Shown here: positions 16,565 to 25,266 of the stretch, in pieces
Layout of the letters: every line of letters begins with the position of its first letter
How positions within the stretch are numbered: position 1 is the stretch's first letter
Assembly: GCF_009720365.1 (NCBI RefSeq)
Contig: NZ_WBZD01000043.1
Coordinates: 89,000-152,999 of the forward strand
Direction of reading: 5' to 3'
Source: Catellatospora paridis
GTDB taxonomy: Bacteria > Actinomycetota > Actinomycetes > Mycobacteriales > Micromonosporaceae
DNA: 64,000 nt
The notes under the pieces: generated by a model
Told to the model about the DNA's origin: nothing
Databases searched by the model: none
The model's input: the letters and a program-made list of their open reading frames with translations, nothing else
Position numbers and translations under genes: made by a program

Positions 16565-16590
16565 ATTCTACACCCCTTTCGAACAGGGGT
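16565..16590 (-). promoter_or_regulatory. Candidate AlkB promoter with palindrome
   Basis: On the minus strand a TAGAAT -10 box (16565-16570) lies 8 bases before the start codon. Immediately upstream is ACCCCT-TTCGAAC-AGGGGT (16572-16590), a 6-bp-arm palindrome placed in the -35/-10 spacer, where a repressor would fit. It contains half of a LexA-like GTTCG word but not a full SOS box. Confidence 0.4.
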
Positions 16591-16779
16591 ACCAATCCAT
16601 GGGACTCGCTACCCTGATTAAGCGGCCAACCGGACGGCAGGGCATGATGACTGCCGAAGCGCTCCCAGTCGGCATATCCAATCACGACTGTTGTATGTGG
16701 TGTCGAACCGCCCGCCGGGGAATCGACGGGGATAGTATGCGGCGCGGGAGCGCAACTGAAAGCCGACTGAGGGTGTCGT

Positions 16780-18918
16780 ATGAGGCCGCTGGGAACCACC
16801 GACCCGCACTCCGTAGCAACGTACCGGCTGGTCGGCGTTCTCGGCGGCGGCGGCATGGGACGCGTCTACCTGGGACAGTCTCCGGCCGGGCGCTACGTCG
16901 CGATCAAGGTGATCCGCCCGGAGCTCGCCGCCGACCCGATGTTCCGCCGCCGGTTCGGCCGCGAGGTGGCCGCGGCGCGCCTGGTGAACCCGCTGTTCAC
17001 CGCCGCGGTCGTCGACGCCGACACCGACGCCGAATCACCGTGGCTGGCCACCACCTACATCGAGGGTCCCAGCGTGGAGCAGCGGGTGCGCTCCAGCGGC
17101 CCGCTGTCGGTCAGCGCCGTGCTCACCCTCGCCACCGGCCTGGCCGAGGCGCTGGCCTCCATCCACCGCGCCGGGCTGGTGCACCGCGACCTCAAACCGG
17201 CCAACATCCTGCTCGACGACAACGGCCCGCACATCATCGACTTCGGCATCGCGCTGTCCACCGACGCGGAGCGCATGACCACCGGCGTCAACGTCGGCAC
17301 CCCGTCATACATGGCCCCCGAGCGCATCCAGGGCGAGGACGCCGGATCGCCCGGCGACATCTTCTCCCTGGGCGCCACCCTGTACTTCGCCGCCACCGGC
17401 CGCACCCTGATCAGCGGCGGGAGCATGTTCGAGCAGATCAACCAGGTGACCCAGGGCCGGTTCGACCTGGCCGCGGTGCCGATCCAGCTGCGGCCGTTCG
17501 TGGTGCGCTGCATCAGCCTGCGCCCGCAGGACCGCCCCACCGCCAAGGAGCTGTCCCGGATCCTCATCGGCACCGGCGTGTCGACCCCCACGCCCGGCTG
17601 GTTCCAGCCGCTGATCGCGCTGCCCGGCGGCGAGCCGCAGGTGGACGAGCCGATCGCGCCGACCTGGGGCACCCCGAAGCTGTGGCAGCGGCGGCCGGTC
17701 CTGGTGGGCGCCGTGCTGGGCGCGCTCGGGCTGGCCGCGGGCGGCGCGTGGGCGGTCACCCGCGGCGGCGCGGACCCCGGCGCACCGGACGGGTCGAGCC
17801 CGGCCAGCGGCGGGCCGAGCGGCTCGCCGCTCCCGACCGGGCCGCTGCGGCCGGGGGCACTGCGCTGGCAGACCAACTCGCGGACCACACCGGGCAGGTT
17901 CCACCTGGTGGTGGCCGACGGCGGGCGGCTGATCGGCACGGACGGGCCGCGGGTGTTCGCCACCGACCCGCCCGGCCCGGGCCAGAACCAGGCCTGGAGC
18001 GTACGGATCGACGCCGAGCCGGTCGCCGTGCGCGACTGGGGGCCGGCCGTGCTGGTCATCGCGGACAGCCGGCTGTGGCGGGTGGAGAACGAGACCGGCA
18101 ACCTGGACTTCAAGGGCATCGACGCGGGCGGGACGGTCGGCGAGGTCGCCCTCGCCACCGACCGGGCCTTCGTGGGGCTGCCCGCCTCCGTGCGCGCGTT
18201 CAACCGGGTCGGCGCGCCGGTGTGGCGCAAGGACGTGACCGAGTCACCGCTGGTGGCCGACATGTCCTGGCTGGTCACCCGGCAGGAGCGCAACGGCACG
18301 GTGTGGATCACACTGCGCGAGGCGGCTACCGGCAACCAGAAGTGGCAGGTGACGTACAAGCTCACGCCCCCGCCACCGGATGCCGGTCGGGGTGGCCCCG
18401 GCGGTCCGGGCGGTCCCGGCGGCGGCCCGCCAGAGGACGCCTGGGAGGCCGTCGAGGCCCGGCTGGGCCCCACCCACCTGCTGTTGCGCGAGGGCGGCGT
18501 GCTGCGGGTGATCCGGCTGTCCGACGGCGCGGTCAGGTGGGAGAAGCCCTGGGACAAGCCGGTCGCCGGGGTCGACCTGATCGGCGACACGGTGGTGATG
18601 GCCGCCGACCGCATCTACGGCTTCCGCACCGACACCGGCGTGGAACGCTGGAACATCCCCGCCCGCGGCGGCCGCGTCGCCGCGTCGCCGGACGGCAAAT
18701 TCTGCTATGCGGTCGCCCAGCAGCGCATCGCCGCGATCGACCCCGCGACCGGCAACGCCGACTGGTCCGTACCGCTGCCCGCCGACGCGCGGGAGGAGAA
18801 CGTCAGCGGCCTGGTGGTGCGGCATCCGACCGGGTACATCCTGCTGCGGCCCCCGCCGTTCAAGGACGGCGACACACCCGACGTGCTCGCGATCTCGCTC
18901 GTCGCCGGGCCCCGATAG
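16780..18918 (+). CDS. Membrane Ser/Thr protein kinase with extracellular PQQ-like propeller
   Basis: A 712-residue receptor kinase. The cytoplasmic kinase domain (about 10-270) has GGGGMG (22-27), the ATP-anchoring K43, HRDLKPAN with D137, DFG at 154-156 and an APE-like MAPER, so it should be active. A single membrane span lies at about 306-328. The outer part (about 350-712) is a repeat-rich beta-propeller of PQQ/pyrrolo-quinoline type (repeated W-x-x-x-L/V blades), interrupted by a Gly/Pro run near 537-550. It resembles actinobacterial PknD-like sensors. Ligand and substrates are unknown. The ATG follows a GAGGG site. Confidence 0.9.
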   Translation: MRPLGTTDPHSVATYRLVGVLGGGGMGRVYLGQSPAGRYVAIKVIRPELAADPMFRRRFGREVAAARLVNPLFTAAVVDADTDAESPWLATTYIEGPSVEQRVRSSGPLSVSAVLTLATGLAEALASIHRAGLVHRDLKPANILLDDNGPHIIDFGIALSTDAERMTTGVNVGTPSYMAPERIQGEDAGSPGDIFSLGATLYFAATGRTLISGGSMFEQINQVTQGRFDLAAVPIQLRPFVVRCISLRPQDRPTAKELSRILIGTGVSTPTPGWFQPLIALPGGEPQVDEPIAPTWGTPKLWQRRPVLVGAVLGALGLAAGGAWAVTRGGADPGAPDGSSPASGGPSGSPLPTGPLRPGALRWQTNSRTTPGRFHLVVADGGRLIGTDGPRVFATDPPGPGQNQAWSVRIDAEPVAVRDWGPAVLVIADSRLWRVENETGNLDFKGIDAGGTVGEVALATDRAFVGLPASVRAFNRVGAPVWRKDVTESPLVADMSWLVTRQERNGTVWITLREAATGNQKWQVTYKLTPPPPDAGRGGPGGPGGPGGGPPEDAWEAVEARLGPTHLLLREGGVLRVIRLSDGAVRWEKPWDKPVAGVDLIGDTVVMAADRIYGFRTDTGVERWNIPARGGRVAASPDGKFCYAVAQQRIAAIDPATGNADWSVPLPADAREENVSGLVVRHPTGYILLRPPPFKDGDTPDVLAISLVAGPR

Positions 18919-18933
18919 CTCCGGGCCGCGGTG

Positions 18934-18962
18934 GCGGCGGACGGCGCGCGGCCGCCCGCCGC
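18934..18962. terminator. GC-rich hairpin between convergent genes
   Basis: GCGGCGGACGGC (18934-18945) pairs at 11 of 12 positions with GCCGCCCGCCGC (18951-18962) around a 5-base loop. It sits between the kinase and mscL stops. Confidence 0.5.
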
Positions 18963-18967
18963 ACAGC

Positions 18968-19402
18968 TCAGCGGTCGGCGGGGTGGTCGTTCTCGTGGCG
19001 GACGGCCTGCGCGGGCACCCGGCCGGCGACCAGCGCGTCACGGATCTCGGTGAGCAGCCGGATGTCCTCGGTGATCGGTGCGGGCTCGGGCTCCTTGCCC
19101 TTGTTGCGCCGCTCGGCCAGCTTGTTCATCGGCAGCACGACCAGGAAGTACAGCACCGCGGCGGTGAGCAGGAAGGTGATCGTCGCGTTGATGAACGCGC
19201 CCCAGGCGATGACGTTGTCGGTGCCGATCTCCGTCTCGCCGCCGATCTTGCCGTCGCCTGCGCCCACCAGCTTGATCATCGGTTCCAGGAACGACTTGGT
19301 GAACTGGGTGACCAGGGTCGTGAACGCCGCGCCGATGACCACACCGACCGCCAGGTCGACGACGTTGCCACGCATGATGAAATTCTTGAAGCCGCTCAAC
19401 AT
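18968..19402 (-). CDS. mscL: Large-conductance mechanosensitive channel MscL
   Basis: A 144-residue channel subunit, close to the family norm of 130-150. The start MLSGFKNFIMRGNVVDLAVGV is the classic N-terminal helix and TM1; TM2 is around residues 75-100 (ITFLLTAAVLYFLVV); the C-terminal helix carries the acidic LLTEIRDAL. The pentamer opens under membrane tension to relieve osmotic shock. The frame extends upstream 12 codons, but the ATG at LSGFK fits the family and has a GGTGTGGG site upstream. Confidence 0.95.
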   Translation of the reverse strand: MLSGFKNFIMRGNVVDLAVGVVIGAAFTTLVTQFTKSFLEPMIKLVGAGDGKIGGETEIGTDNVIAWGAFINATITFLLTAAVLYFLVVLPMNKLAERRNKGKEPEPAPITEDIRLLTEIRDALVAGRVPAQAVRHENDHPADR

Positions 19403-19462
19403 GTCCCACACCGTATCCGAGCGCGTGGCCCGACCCACGCGTCCGACACAGTGATGTAACGC

Positions 19463-20494
19463 CTATCCCGCCAGCACGTTCACCGCGCCGCGGAACAGCG
19501 GCGGAACCGCGACGCAGATCGGCACCACCGCGCCGCGCACCGGCCGGGCCGCGGTCAGCAGGACCAGCCCGCGGGTGAGCAGGCGGTAGGTGCGGGTACG
19601 CCGCCGCCACTGCGCCTCGTACCCGGTGAGGTCGCCGTTGAGCAGCGCGGACACCGCGGCCTCGGCCTGGCTCAGGGCCAGGCTGACCCCCTCGCCGGTC
19701 AGCGCGTCCTCGTAGCCGGCGGCGTCGCCGACCAGCAGCACTCGGCCGCGGACCCGCGCGGCGACCGTGCGGCGCAGCGGACCCGCGCCGCGCACCGGGC
19801 CGTCCGGTGCCGCGCCGCCGAGCCGTTCCTTCAGCTCGGGGAACCCGTCGAGCAGCGTCTCGTAGCCCAGCCCGGACCGGCGGTGCAGGATGGCGACCCC
19901 GACCAGGTCGGGCGCGACCGGGGTGACGTAGGCCTCGGCGTGCGCCGACCACCACACCTCGACCAGGTCCGACCAGGGCGCGACCGGGTAGTGCCGGCGC
20001 TGGCCGAAGCGCGCCGGAGTGCCGGCCGCCGAGGCGATGCCCACCTCCCGGCGTACCCGCGAGTGCAGGCCGTCGGCGCCGACCAGCCAGCGCGCGCGTA
20101 CCCCCGCCGCCTCGACGCCGTGCGCGTCCTGCCGCAACCCGGCGACGCGCCCGGCCACCCAGGCGATCCCGGCCTGTGCCGCGCGTTCGCGCAGCGCGGT
20201 CTGCAGGGTGGTGCGGCGGACCCCGCGGCCCGGCCCGGCCGCGAAGCGGGCGTGGGCCGAGCGCTGTCCAGCGCGGTAGGCGATGCCGTGGAACGGCACG
20301 CCGACCGGGTCGACGCCGAGCGCCAGCAGCCGGGCCAGCCCACCGGGCATCAGCCCCTCGCCGCAGGCCTTGTCGATCGGGTCGGCGCGCGGCTCGACCA
20401 CCACCACCGACATCCCCGCCCGCCGCGCCAGCAGCGCCGTGGCCAGCCCCGCCGGCCCGCCACCGGCGACCAGCAGATCGGCGTCGAAGCTCAC
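19463..20494 (-). CDS. FAD-dependent oxidoreductase of a phenolic-lipid operon (SrsC/AgqC-type hydroxylase)
   Basis: A 343-residue geranylgeranyl-reductase/PHBH-type flavoprotein. The N-terminal GGGPAG Rossmann motif binds FAD. VGADGLHSRVRREVG and LLVGDAAGYEDALTGEG are the other two FAD-contact motifs. In the comparable srs (Streptomyces) and agq (Actinoplanes) operons, the flavoprotein hydroxylates the alkylresorcinol ring toward a quinone or hydroquinone. It is the third gene of the operon; its GTG start overlaps the methyltransferase stop by 4 nt. The assignment rests on operon context; on sequence alone it would be an FAD-dependent monooxygenase or reductase. Confidence 0.82.
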   Translation of the reverse strand: MSFDADLLVAGGGPAGLATALLARRAGMSVVVVEPRADPIDKACGEGLMPGGLARLLALGVDPVGVPFHGIAYRAGQRSAHARFAAGPGRGVRRTTLQTALRERAAQAGIAWVAGRVAGLRQDAHGVEAAGVRARWLVGADGLHSRVRREVGIASAAGTPARFGQRRHYPVAPWSDLVEVWWSAHAEAYVTPVAPDLVGVAILHRRSGLGYETLLDGFPELKERLGGAAPDGPVRGAGPLRRTVAARVRGRVLLVGDAAGYEDALTGEGVSLALSQAEAAVSALLNGDLTGYEAQWRRRTRTYRLLTRGLVLLTAARPVRGAVVPICVAVPPLFRGAVNVLAG

Positions 20495-21009
20495 GCGGTG
20501 GCCTCGGCCAGCGCCGCGTCCTCCACCCGGATGCGCACGGCCAGCAGGGCGAAGTTGAGCAGGGTGAAGGTCAGCGCGGTGAGCCAGGCGCTGTGCACCA
20601 GCGGCAGGGCGAAGCCCTCCACCACGACGGCCAGGTAGTTGGGGTGCTTGAGCCAGCGGTACGGCCCGCGGTCCACCAGCGGCAGTCCCGGCACCACGAT
20701 GACCAGGGTGTTCCAGCGCCGGCCCAGGGTCGTCACGCACCACCAGCGCAGCGCCTGGCTCGCCGCGACCAGTGCCAGCATGGTCCAGCCGAGCGCGGGC
20801 AGGAACGGCCGGTCCAGCAGCCACACCTCGGCCAGGCACCCGGCCAGCAGCGCGGTGTGCAGGGCCACCATGTACGGGTAGTGGCTCCGGCCGTACTCAC
20901 GGCCGCCGTTGGCCAGGGCCCACGCCGCGTGGCGCTTCGACACCACCAGCTCCACCAGGCGTTCGGCGGCCACCGCCAGGATCAGCAGGGTGTACGCGAG
21001 CACGCTCAC
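20491..21009 (-). CDS. Isoprenylcysteine-carboxyl-methyltransferase-like membrane O-methyltransferase (SrsB-type)
   Basis: A 172-residue membrane protein with four to five hydrophobic spans. The conserved GPYRWLKHPNYLAVVVEG motif near residue 125 binds S-adenosylmethionine in the ICMT family. In phenolic-lipid operons the SrsB-type member methylates a ring hydroxyl of the alkylresorcinol. The GTG start overlaps the PKS stop (GTGA), and its stop in turn overlaps the FAD gene, so the three are translated as a unit. The alternative is a housekeeping ICMT-like protein, made unlikely by the operon. Confidence 0.85.
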   Translation of the reverse strand: MSVLAYTLLILAVAAERLVELVVSKRHAAWALANGGREYGRSHYPYMVALHTALLAGCLAEVWLLDRPFLPALGWTMLALVAASQALRWWCVTTLGRRWNTLVIVVPGLPLVDRGPYRWLKHPNYLAVVVEGFALPLVHSAWLTALTFTLLNFALLAVRIRVEDAALAEATA

Positions 21010-22088
21010 CACCTCAGCAGGACGAGTTCGGAGCAGAACCCCGGCCCCATGGCGATCATGAGTCCGGGCTGGTCTTCGCGCGGTGGGCCGGCCATCGCCT
21101 CGTGCAGCACGTCCAGCACCGACACCGACGACAGGTTGCCCCGCCCGGCCAGCGACCGGCGCGTCGGCATCAGGGCCTCCGGCGGCAGGTCGAGGACCTT
21201 CTCGATGGTGTCGATGACCTTCGGCCCGCCGGGGTGGCAGACCCACGTCGCGACGTCGAGCGCGTCGACGTCGTGATCGGCCAGGAAGCCGCGCACGTCG
21301 CCGCCGAGGAAACGCTCGGCGATCGGGGCGACCTCGTTGGACAGCACGATCCGGAAGCCGCTGGACCCGATGCGCCAGCCCATCACCTGCTCGGTGTCCG
21401 GGTAGAGGCGGCTGCGGGTGGCCAGCACCCGCGGGCGGCCCGGCACCGCGGCGGCCCGCCGGCCGCCGACCATCACCACCGCGGCCGCGCCGTCGCCGAA
21501 CAGGCTGGAGGCGACCAGGTTGGCGGGCGTGGTGTCCTGCTGCTGCACGGTCAGCGAGCACAGCTCGACCGCCAGCAGCACCGCGACCTGGTCCGGATAG
21601 GCCCGCAGGTAGTCGTGCAGCCGGGCCACCCCGGCCGCGCCGGCCACGCAGCCCAGGCCGAACAGCGGTAGCCGCTTCACGTCGGGCCGCAGGCCGACCC
21701 GTGTGGCCAGCCGGGCGTCCAGCGAGGGCACGGCCAGGCCGGTGACGCTGGTGGTCGCGATGAGATCGACCTCGTCGGGGCGCACCCCGGCCGCGTCCAG
21801 CGCCTCGCGCAGCGCGACCTCGCCCAGTTCCTGGGCCACCTCGATGAACGCGTCGTTGGCCTGGGTGAACCCGGTCAGCCCGGCGTACTGGTCCAGCGGC
21901 AGCGCCAGGTGACGGGTCTGCACGCCGGTGGTCCGTCCGAACCGGGCGAACACCTCGCGCCCGGGATGCTCGCCGGGCAGGCACATCGCGGTGAACTCGG
22001 CGACGATCTCCTCCTGGCGGTAGCGATGCGCCGGAAAGGCCAGCCGCACCGCCGACACCTGCGGCGCCGACTCATCGATGTGAATCAT
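21006..22088 (-). CDS. Type III polyketide synthase (alkylresorcinol/alkylpyrone synthase type)
   Basis: A 360-residue chalcone-synthase-fold enzyme. The catalytic triad is complete: C147 (FGLGCVAGAAG), H285 (CHPGGPKVID) and N318 (GRGNLSS). Such enzymes extend a fatty acyl starter with malonyl-CoA and cyclise it to an alkylresorcinol or pyrone. Linkage to a membrane methyltransferase and a flavin hydroxylase reproduces the core of srsABC and agqABC, which make membrane phenolic lipids. No UbiA-type prenyltransferase is present in the window, so a prenylated hydroquinone would need a gene elsewhere. The ATG before IHIDES has no clear ribosome-binding site. Confidence 0.9.
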   Translation of the reverse strand: MIHIDESAPQVSAVRLAFPAHRYRQEEIVAEFTAMCLPGEHPGREVFARFGRTTGVQTRHLALPLDQYAGLTGFTQANDAFIEVAQELGEVALREALDAAGVRPDEVDLIATTSVTGLAVPSLDARLATRVGLRPDVKRLPLFGLGCVAGAAGVARLHDYLRAYPDQVAVLLAVELCSLTVQQQDTTPANLVASSLFGDGAAAVVMVGGRRAAAVPGRPRVLATRSRLYPDTEQVMGWRIGSSGFRIVLSNEVAPIAERFLGGDVRGFLADHDVDALDVATWVCHPGGPKVIDTIEKVLDLPPEALMPTRRSLAGRGNLSSVSVLDVLHEAMAGPPREDQPGLMIAMGPGFCSELVLLRW

Positions 22089-22260
22089 GTACCGACAGTA
22101 CCGTCCGCAGGTCCGCTTGCCCACGAACGCCGCGTGGGCCGAGCGGGCACAAAGGACCGCGCGTCGCTTGCGGGCCGTGAGCGCGGTTTCGGGACAGAAC
22201 CTGTGGTCAGTTCGAAGGTTCTGACACCGAACAACGATCATGGCGACGGGGCGCCGACGA

Positions 22261-22300
22261 CGAAGCTCCGCCGGCCCCCGGTGGGGCGGGCGGAGCTTCG
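22261..22300 (-). terminator. Hairpin terminator after der
   Basis: CGAAGCTCCG (22261-22270) pairs perfectly with CGGAGCTTCG (22291-22300), and inner C/G runs extend the stem. It lies 16 bases beyond the der stop codon. The remaining intergenic stretch to 22088 is the PKS promoter region, in which I see no confident boxes. Confidence 0.75.
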
Positions 22301-22315
22301 TGAGTGGATCAGCGG

Positions 22316-23740
22316 TCAGCCGTGGGTCTTGCCGCGGCCGCCGGGGCCCTTCTCCTTGCGGGGCTTGACCGAGATGTCGATCGGGCTGCCCTCGAAGCCG
22401 AACTCCTCGCGCAGCTTGCGCTCCACGAACCGGATGTAGCCCGGGTCCAGCGGCTGTGTCGTGAACAGCACGAACTTCGGCGGGGAGATGCTGGGCTGGG
22501 TCGCGAACAGGATGCGCGGGGCACGGCCGCCGCGCACCGGGTGCGGGGTCGCCTGCACCAGCGCGGTCAGCCACTGGTTGAGCTGGCCGGTCGGGATGCG
22601 CTTCTCCCAGCTGGCCAGCGCCTGGCGCAGCGCCGGCGCGAGCTTCTCGACGGCCCGCCCGGTCAGCGCGGAGATGTTGACGCGCAGCGCCCACGGGATG
22701 CGCTTGAGCTCCCGGTCGATCTCCTTGTCCAGGTAGTGCCGCCGGTCGGCGTCGACCAGGTCCCACTTGTTGAAGGCGAGCACCACGCCGCGGCCGGCCT
22801 CGGACACCATCGACAGCAGGCGCTGGTCCTGCTCGCTGATGACCTCGCTGGAGTCCAGCAGCACGACGGTGACCTCGGAGGTCTCGATCGCGGCGGCGGT
22901 GCGCAGCGAGGCGAAGTACTCGGTGCCGCTGGCCTTGCCGACGCGCTTGCGCAGGCCGGCGGTGTCGACGAACTGCCACGTCTCGCCGCCGATGACGACC
23001 AGCGAGTCGACCGGGTCGACGGTGGTGCCGGCGACGGGGTCGACGACCGAGCGCTCCTCCCGGGCGAGCCGGTTGAGCAGGCTCGACTTGCCGACGTTCG
23101 GGCGGCCGACCAGGGCCACGCGGCGCGGGCCGCGCGGGCCGGGCAGGTGGTCCTCCAGCGGGGCCTGCTTCGGGAACGCGGCGAGCACCGCGTCGAGCAG
23201 ATCGCCCGAACCGCGGCCGTGCAGCGCCGACACGGCCCAGGGCTGGCCCAGGCCGAGCGACCACAGGGCGTGGACCTCGTACTCCATGTTCTGGTTGTCG
23301 GCCTTGTTCGCCACCAGCAGCACCGGCTTGGAGCTGCGGCGCAGCATCTTCACCGCGGCCGCGTCCTCGTCGGTCGCGCCGATGGACGAGTCGACCACGA
23401 ACAGCACCACGTCGGCGGCGGCGATGGCCGCCTCGGCCTGCGCGGCGATGGCCGCGGCGCGGTCCTTGGCGTCGGGCTCCCACCCGCCGGTGTCCACGAC
23501 GGTGAACTTGCGGCCCGACCAGTTGGCGTCGTACGCCACCCGGTCCCGGGTCACGCCGGGGATGTCCTCGACGACCGCCTGGCGGCGGCCGATGATGCGG
23601 TTGACGAGGGTGGACTTGCCCACGTTGGGGCGACCCACCACCGCCAGGACCGGCTGCGGGGTGACGACGTGCGTCGCCGGAGGCGCCTCCGGCAACGGCT
23701 GCTCGACGACCTCCAGCTCGCTCCACTCAGTGTTGCTCAT
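22316..23740 (-). CDS. der: Ribosome-assembly GTPase Der (EngA)
   Basis: A 474-residue protein with two tandem GTPase domains, unique to this family. Each has a GRPNVGKS P-loop (near residues 36 and 213), DTGG or DTAG G3 motifs, and NKAD and NKWD G4 motifs. The C-terminal KH-like domain ends in a basic [10 protein letters not shown] tail. Der promotes 50S subunit maturation. The N-terminal 28 residues are an actinobacterial extension. The start ATG overlaps the cmk stop by 4 nt, the usual cmk-der operon arrangement. Confidence 0.96.
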   Translation of the reverse strand: MSNTEWSELEVVEQPLPEAPPATHVVTPQPVLAVVGRPNVGKSTLVNRIIGRRQAVVEDIPGVTRDRVAYDANWSGRKFTVVDTGGWEPDAKDRAAAIAAQAEAAIAAADVVLFVVDSSIGATDEDAAAVKMLRRSSKPVLLVANKADNQNMEYEVHALWSLGLGQPWAVSALHGRGSGDLLDAVLAAFPKQAPLEDHLPGPRGPRRVALVGRPNVGKSSLLNRLAREERSVVDPVAGTTVDPVDSLVVIGGETWQFVDTAGLRKRVGKASGTEYFASLRTAAAIETSEVTVVLLDSSEVISEQDQRLLSMVSEAGRGVVLAFNKWDLVDADRRHYLDKEIDRELKRIPWALRVNISALTGRAVEKLAPALRQALASWEKRIPTGQLNQWLTALVQATPHPVRGGRAPRILFATQPSISPPKFVLFTTQPLDPGYIRFVERKLREEFGFEGSPIDISVKPRKEKGPGGRGKTHG

Positions 23741-24405
23741 GCTGCCTTCCTTGTTGTCAGCAGGCGGTGCAGCTCGCTGACAACCTCATCGATGCCCAGC
23801 TGGGTCGAGTCGAGCACCACCGCGTCGGCGGCCTGCTGCAACGGGTTGACCTTGCGGGTGGAGTCCAGGTGATCACGACGGGCCAGGTCGGCCTCGGTCG
23901 CAGCGTGGTCGCCGGCGGTCTCGGCGCTGCGACGGCGCGCCCGCTCGGCGGAAGAGGCGGTCAGGAAGACCTTGAGGTCGGCGTCGGGGGCGACGACGGT
24001 GCCGATGTCGCGGCCCTCGACGACGATCCGGGCGGACTCCTCGATGATCGCGCGCTGGCGGGCGGTGAGCACCTGCCGGACGAACGGCACCGCGGAGACG
24101 GCCGACACGGCCGCGGTGACCTCGCCGCCGCGGATCGGGCCGTCCACGTTCTCGCCGTTGACGCTGATCGAGGGACGCTCAGGGTCGGTCGTGATGATCA
24201 GCTCGCAGTCGACGGCCACCTTGGCGATGCCGTCGGGGTCGGTGAGGTCCACCCCGGCCTGCAGCACGGCCCACGTCAGCGCCCGGTACATGGCGCCGGT
24301 GTCGAGGTAGCGTGCGTCCAGGCGACGCGCCAGCCGGCGAGACACCGTCGACTTGCCCGAGCCCGAAGGCCCGTCCACCGCGACCACGCAGCGCAGTTCA
24401 GCCAC
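23737..24405 (-). CDS. cmk: Cytidylate kinase
   Basis: A 222-residue (d)CMP kinase that phosphorylates CMP and dCMP for nucleic-acid synthesis. The P-loop GPSGSGKST is at residues 12-20. [12 protein letters not shown] is the nucleotide-binding signature, and [10 protein letters not shown] and the RRSAE lid complete the family pattern. It lies directly upstream of der with a 4-nt overlap. The 121 bases before it contain no recognised gene. Confidence 0.96.
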   Translation of the reverse strand: MAELRCVVAVDGPSGSGKSTVSRRLARRLDARYLDTGAMYRALTWAVLQAGVDLTDPDGIAKVAVDCELIITTDPERPSISVNGENVDGPIRGGEVTAAVSAVSAVPFVRQVLTARQRAIIEESARIVVEGRDIGTVVAPDADLKVFLTASSAERARRRSAETAGDHAATEADLARRDHLDSTRKVNPLQQAADAVVLDSTQLGIDEVVSELHRLLTTRKAA

Positions 24406-24526
24406 GACCCATCCTCCGCCTCTAGGTTTGATGCTCCCATTCTGCCCGGTCCGTCCGGACGCCGATCAGGCAGAGGGGCTCCAGGCGGCGTAGAACACGT
24501 CCCGCAGGCCACAACCGGCCCGCCCG

Positions 24527-24853
24527 TCACACCGTGAGCTGCCGGAACCTGGCCTGCCCAGCAGCGTCGACGTGCTCGGTGGCGGCCACCGCGGTGACGA
24601 TGGACTCACTCAGCTCCACCGTGCGGTGAGCCGCGTCACGCCACAGCAGGAGCAGCATGACCGCGCTGTCGGCGTACCGCGCCGCGAAGGCCTTGCCCAG
24701 CTCGTCGTCGCCCCAGGGGCGGTCCTGCCCGGCCTGCTCGATCCGGCCGCCGGACAGCTCTCGCTCGCGGACCAGGGACTGCCCGGCCAGGTTCAGCCGC
24801 CGGGCCACCGTCAGCGCGGCCGCCGGGTCGAGGTCGATCCGCTGTCCGATCAT
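24527..24853 (-). CDS. WXG100-like small helical protein
   Basis: A 108-residue, almost entirely helical protein with a WG turn (DRPWGDDELGKAFAARY) between two helices. This gives the helical-hairpin outline of WXG100/ESX-type proteins, although the tripeptide is WGD rather than WxG. Type VII substrates of this size usually pair with larger effectors. Its start overlaps the YbaB-like stop by 4 nt, a pairing I recall in actinomycete type VII contexts. No type VII secretion apparatus genes are in the window. Assignment is tentative. Confidence 0.55.
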   Translation of the reverse strand: MIGQRIDLDPAAALTVARRLNLAGQSLVRERELSGGRIEQAGQDRPWGDDELGKAFAARYADSAVMLLLLWRDAAHRTVELSESIVTAVAATEHVDAAGQARFRQLTV

Positions 24854-25266
24854 CGCTGCTCCTCGTAGCCCATGGTGTCGTCGTGGCGGCGCAGCAGCGC
24901 GCCCAGGTCGCCGCCGCGCAGCAGCTCGGGCACTCCGGTCTCGGCCGGCACCACCCGCGCCACCAGCTCGGCCGTCGCCTCCACGGCGGCCTGCTCGGCC
25001 CGGCGGGTGGTCTTGGTGATCAGCTCGGCGAGCCGGTCCGGCCGGTGCGCCGCGTACGCCCGCTCGTGCAGCCGCAGCCGCAGCAGTTGCCCGCGCGCGC
25101 CCACCACGACGGTGACCATCCCGTCGGCGGAGGCGACCGAGACCTCCAGCCCCGCCAGCTCCCGCTGCAGCTCCCCCACGTTGTCCCGCAGGTGGGTGTA
25201 CTGCGCGTGGACCTCGTCGAAGCGGGCCCGCAGCGCCGCGTTGGCGTCGGGGTCAACGGGCGGCAT
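24850..25266 (-). CDS. YbaB/EbfC-family nucleoid-associated-like protein
   Basis: A 138-residue protein whose central part (SVASADGMVTVVVGARGQLL) matches the YbaB beta-sheet signature. It is flanked by a long N-terminal helix (residues 8-38) and a C-terminal helix rich in Glu/Arg. YbaB proteins dimerise and bind DNA. This one is a specialised paralogue, not the recR-linked housekeeping copy. It overlaps endonuclease V by 14 nt upstream and the WXG100-like gene by 4 nt downstream, so the three genes are likely one transcript. Confidence 0.75.
   Translation of the reverse strand: MPPVDPDANAALRARFDEVHAQYTHLRDNVGELQRELAGLEVSVASADGMVTVVVGARGQLLRLRLHERAYAAHRPDRLAELITKTTRRAEQAAVEATAELVARVVPAETGVPELLRGGDLGALLRRHDDTMGYEEQR

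Noticed and set aside
16146..19454. 1102-residue plus-strand open frame
   Set aside because: It crosses alkB, the kinase gene, mscL and their terminator in a wrong frame, with no domain and shadow composition.
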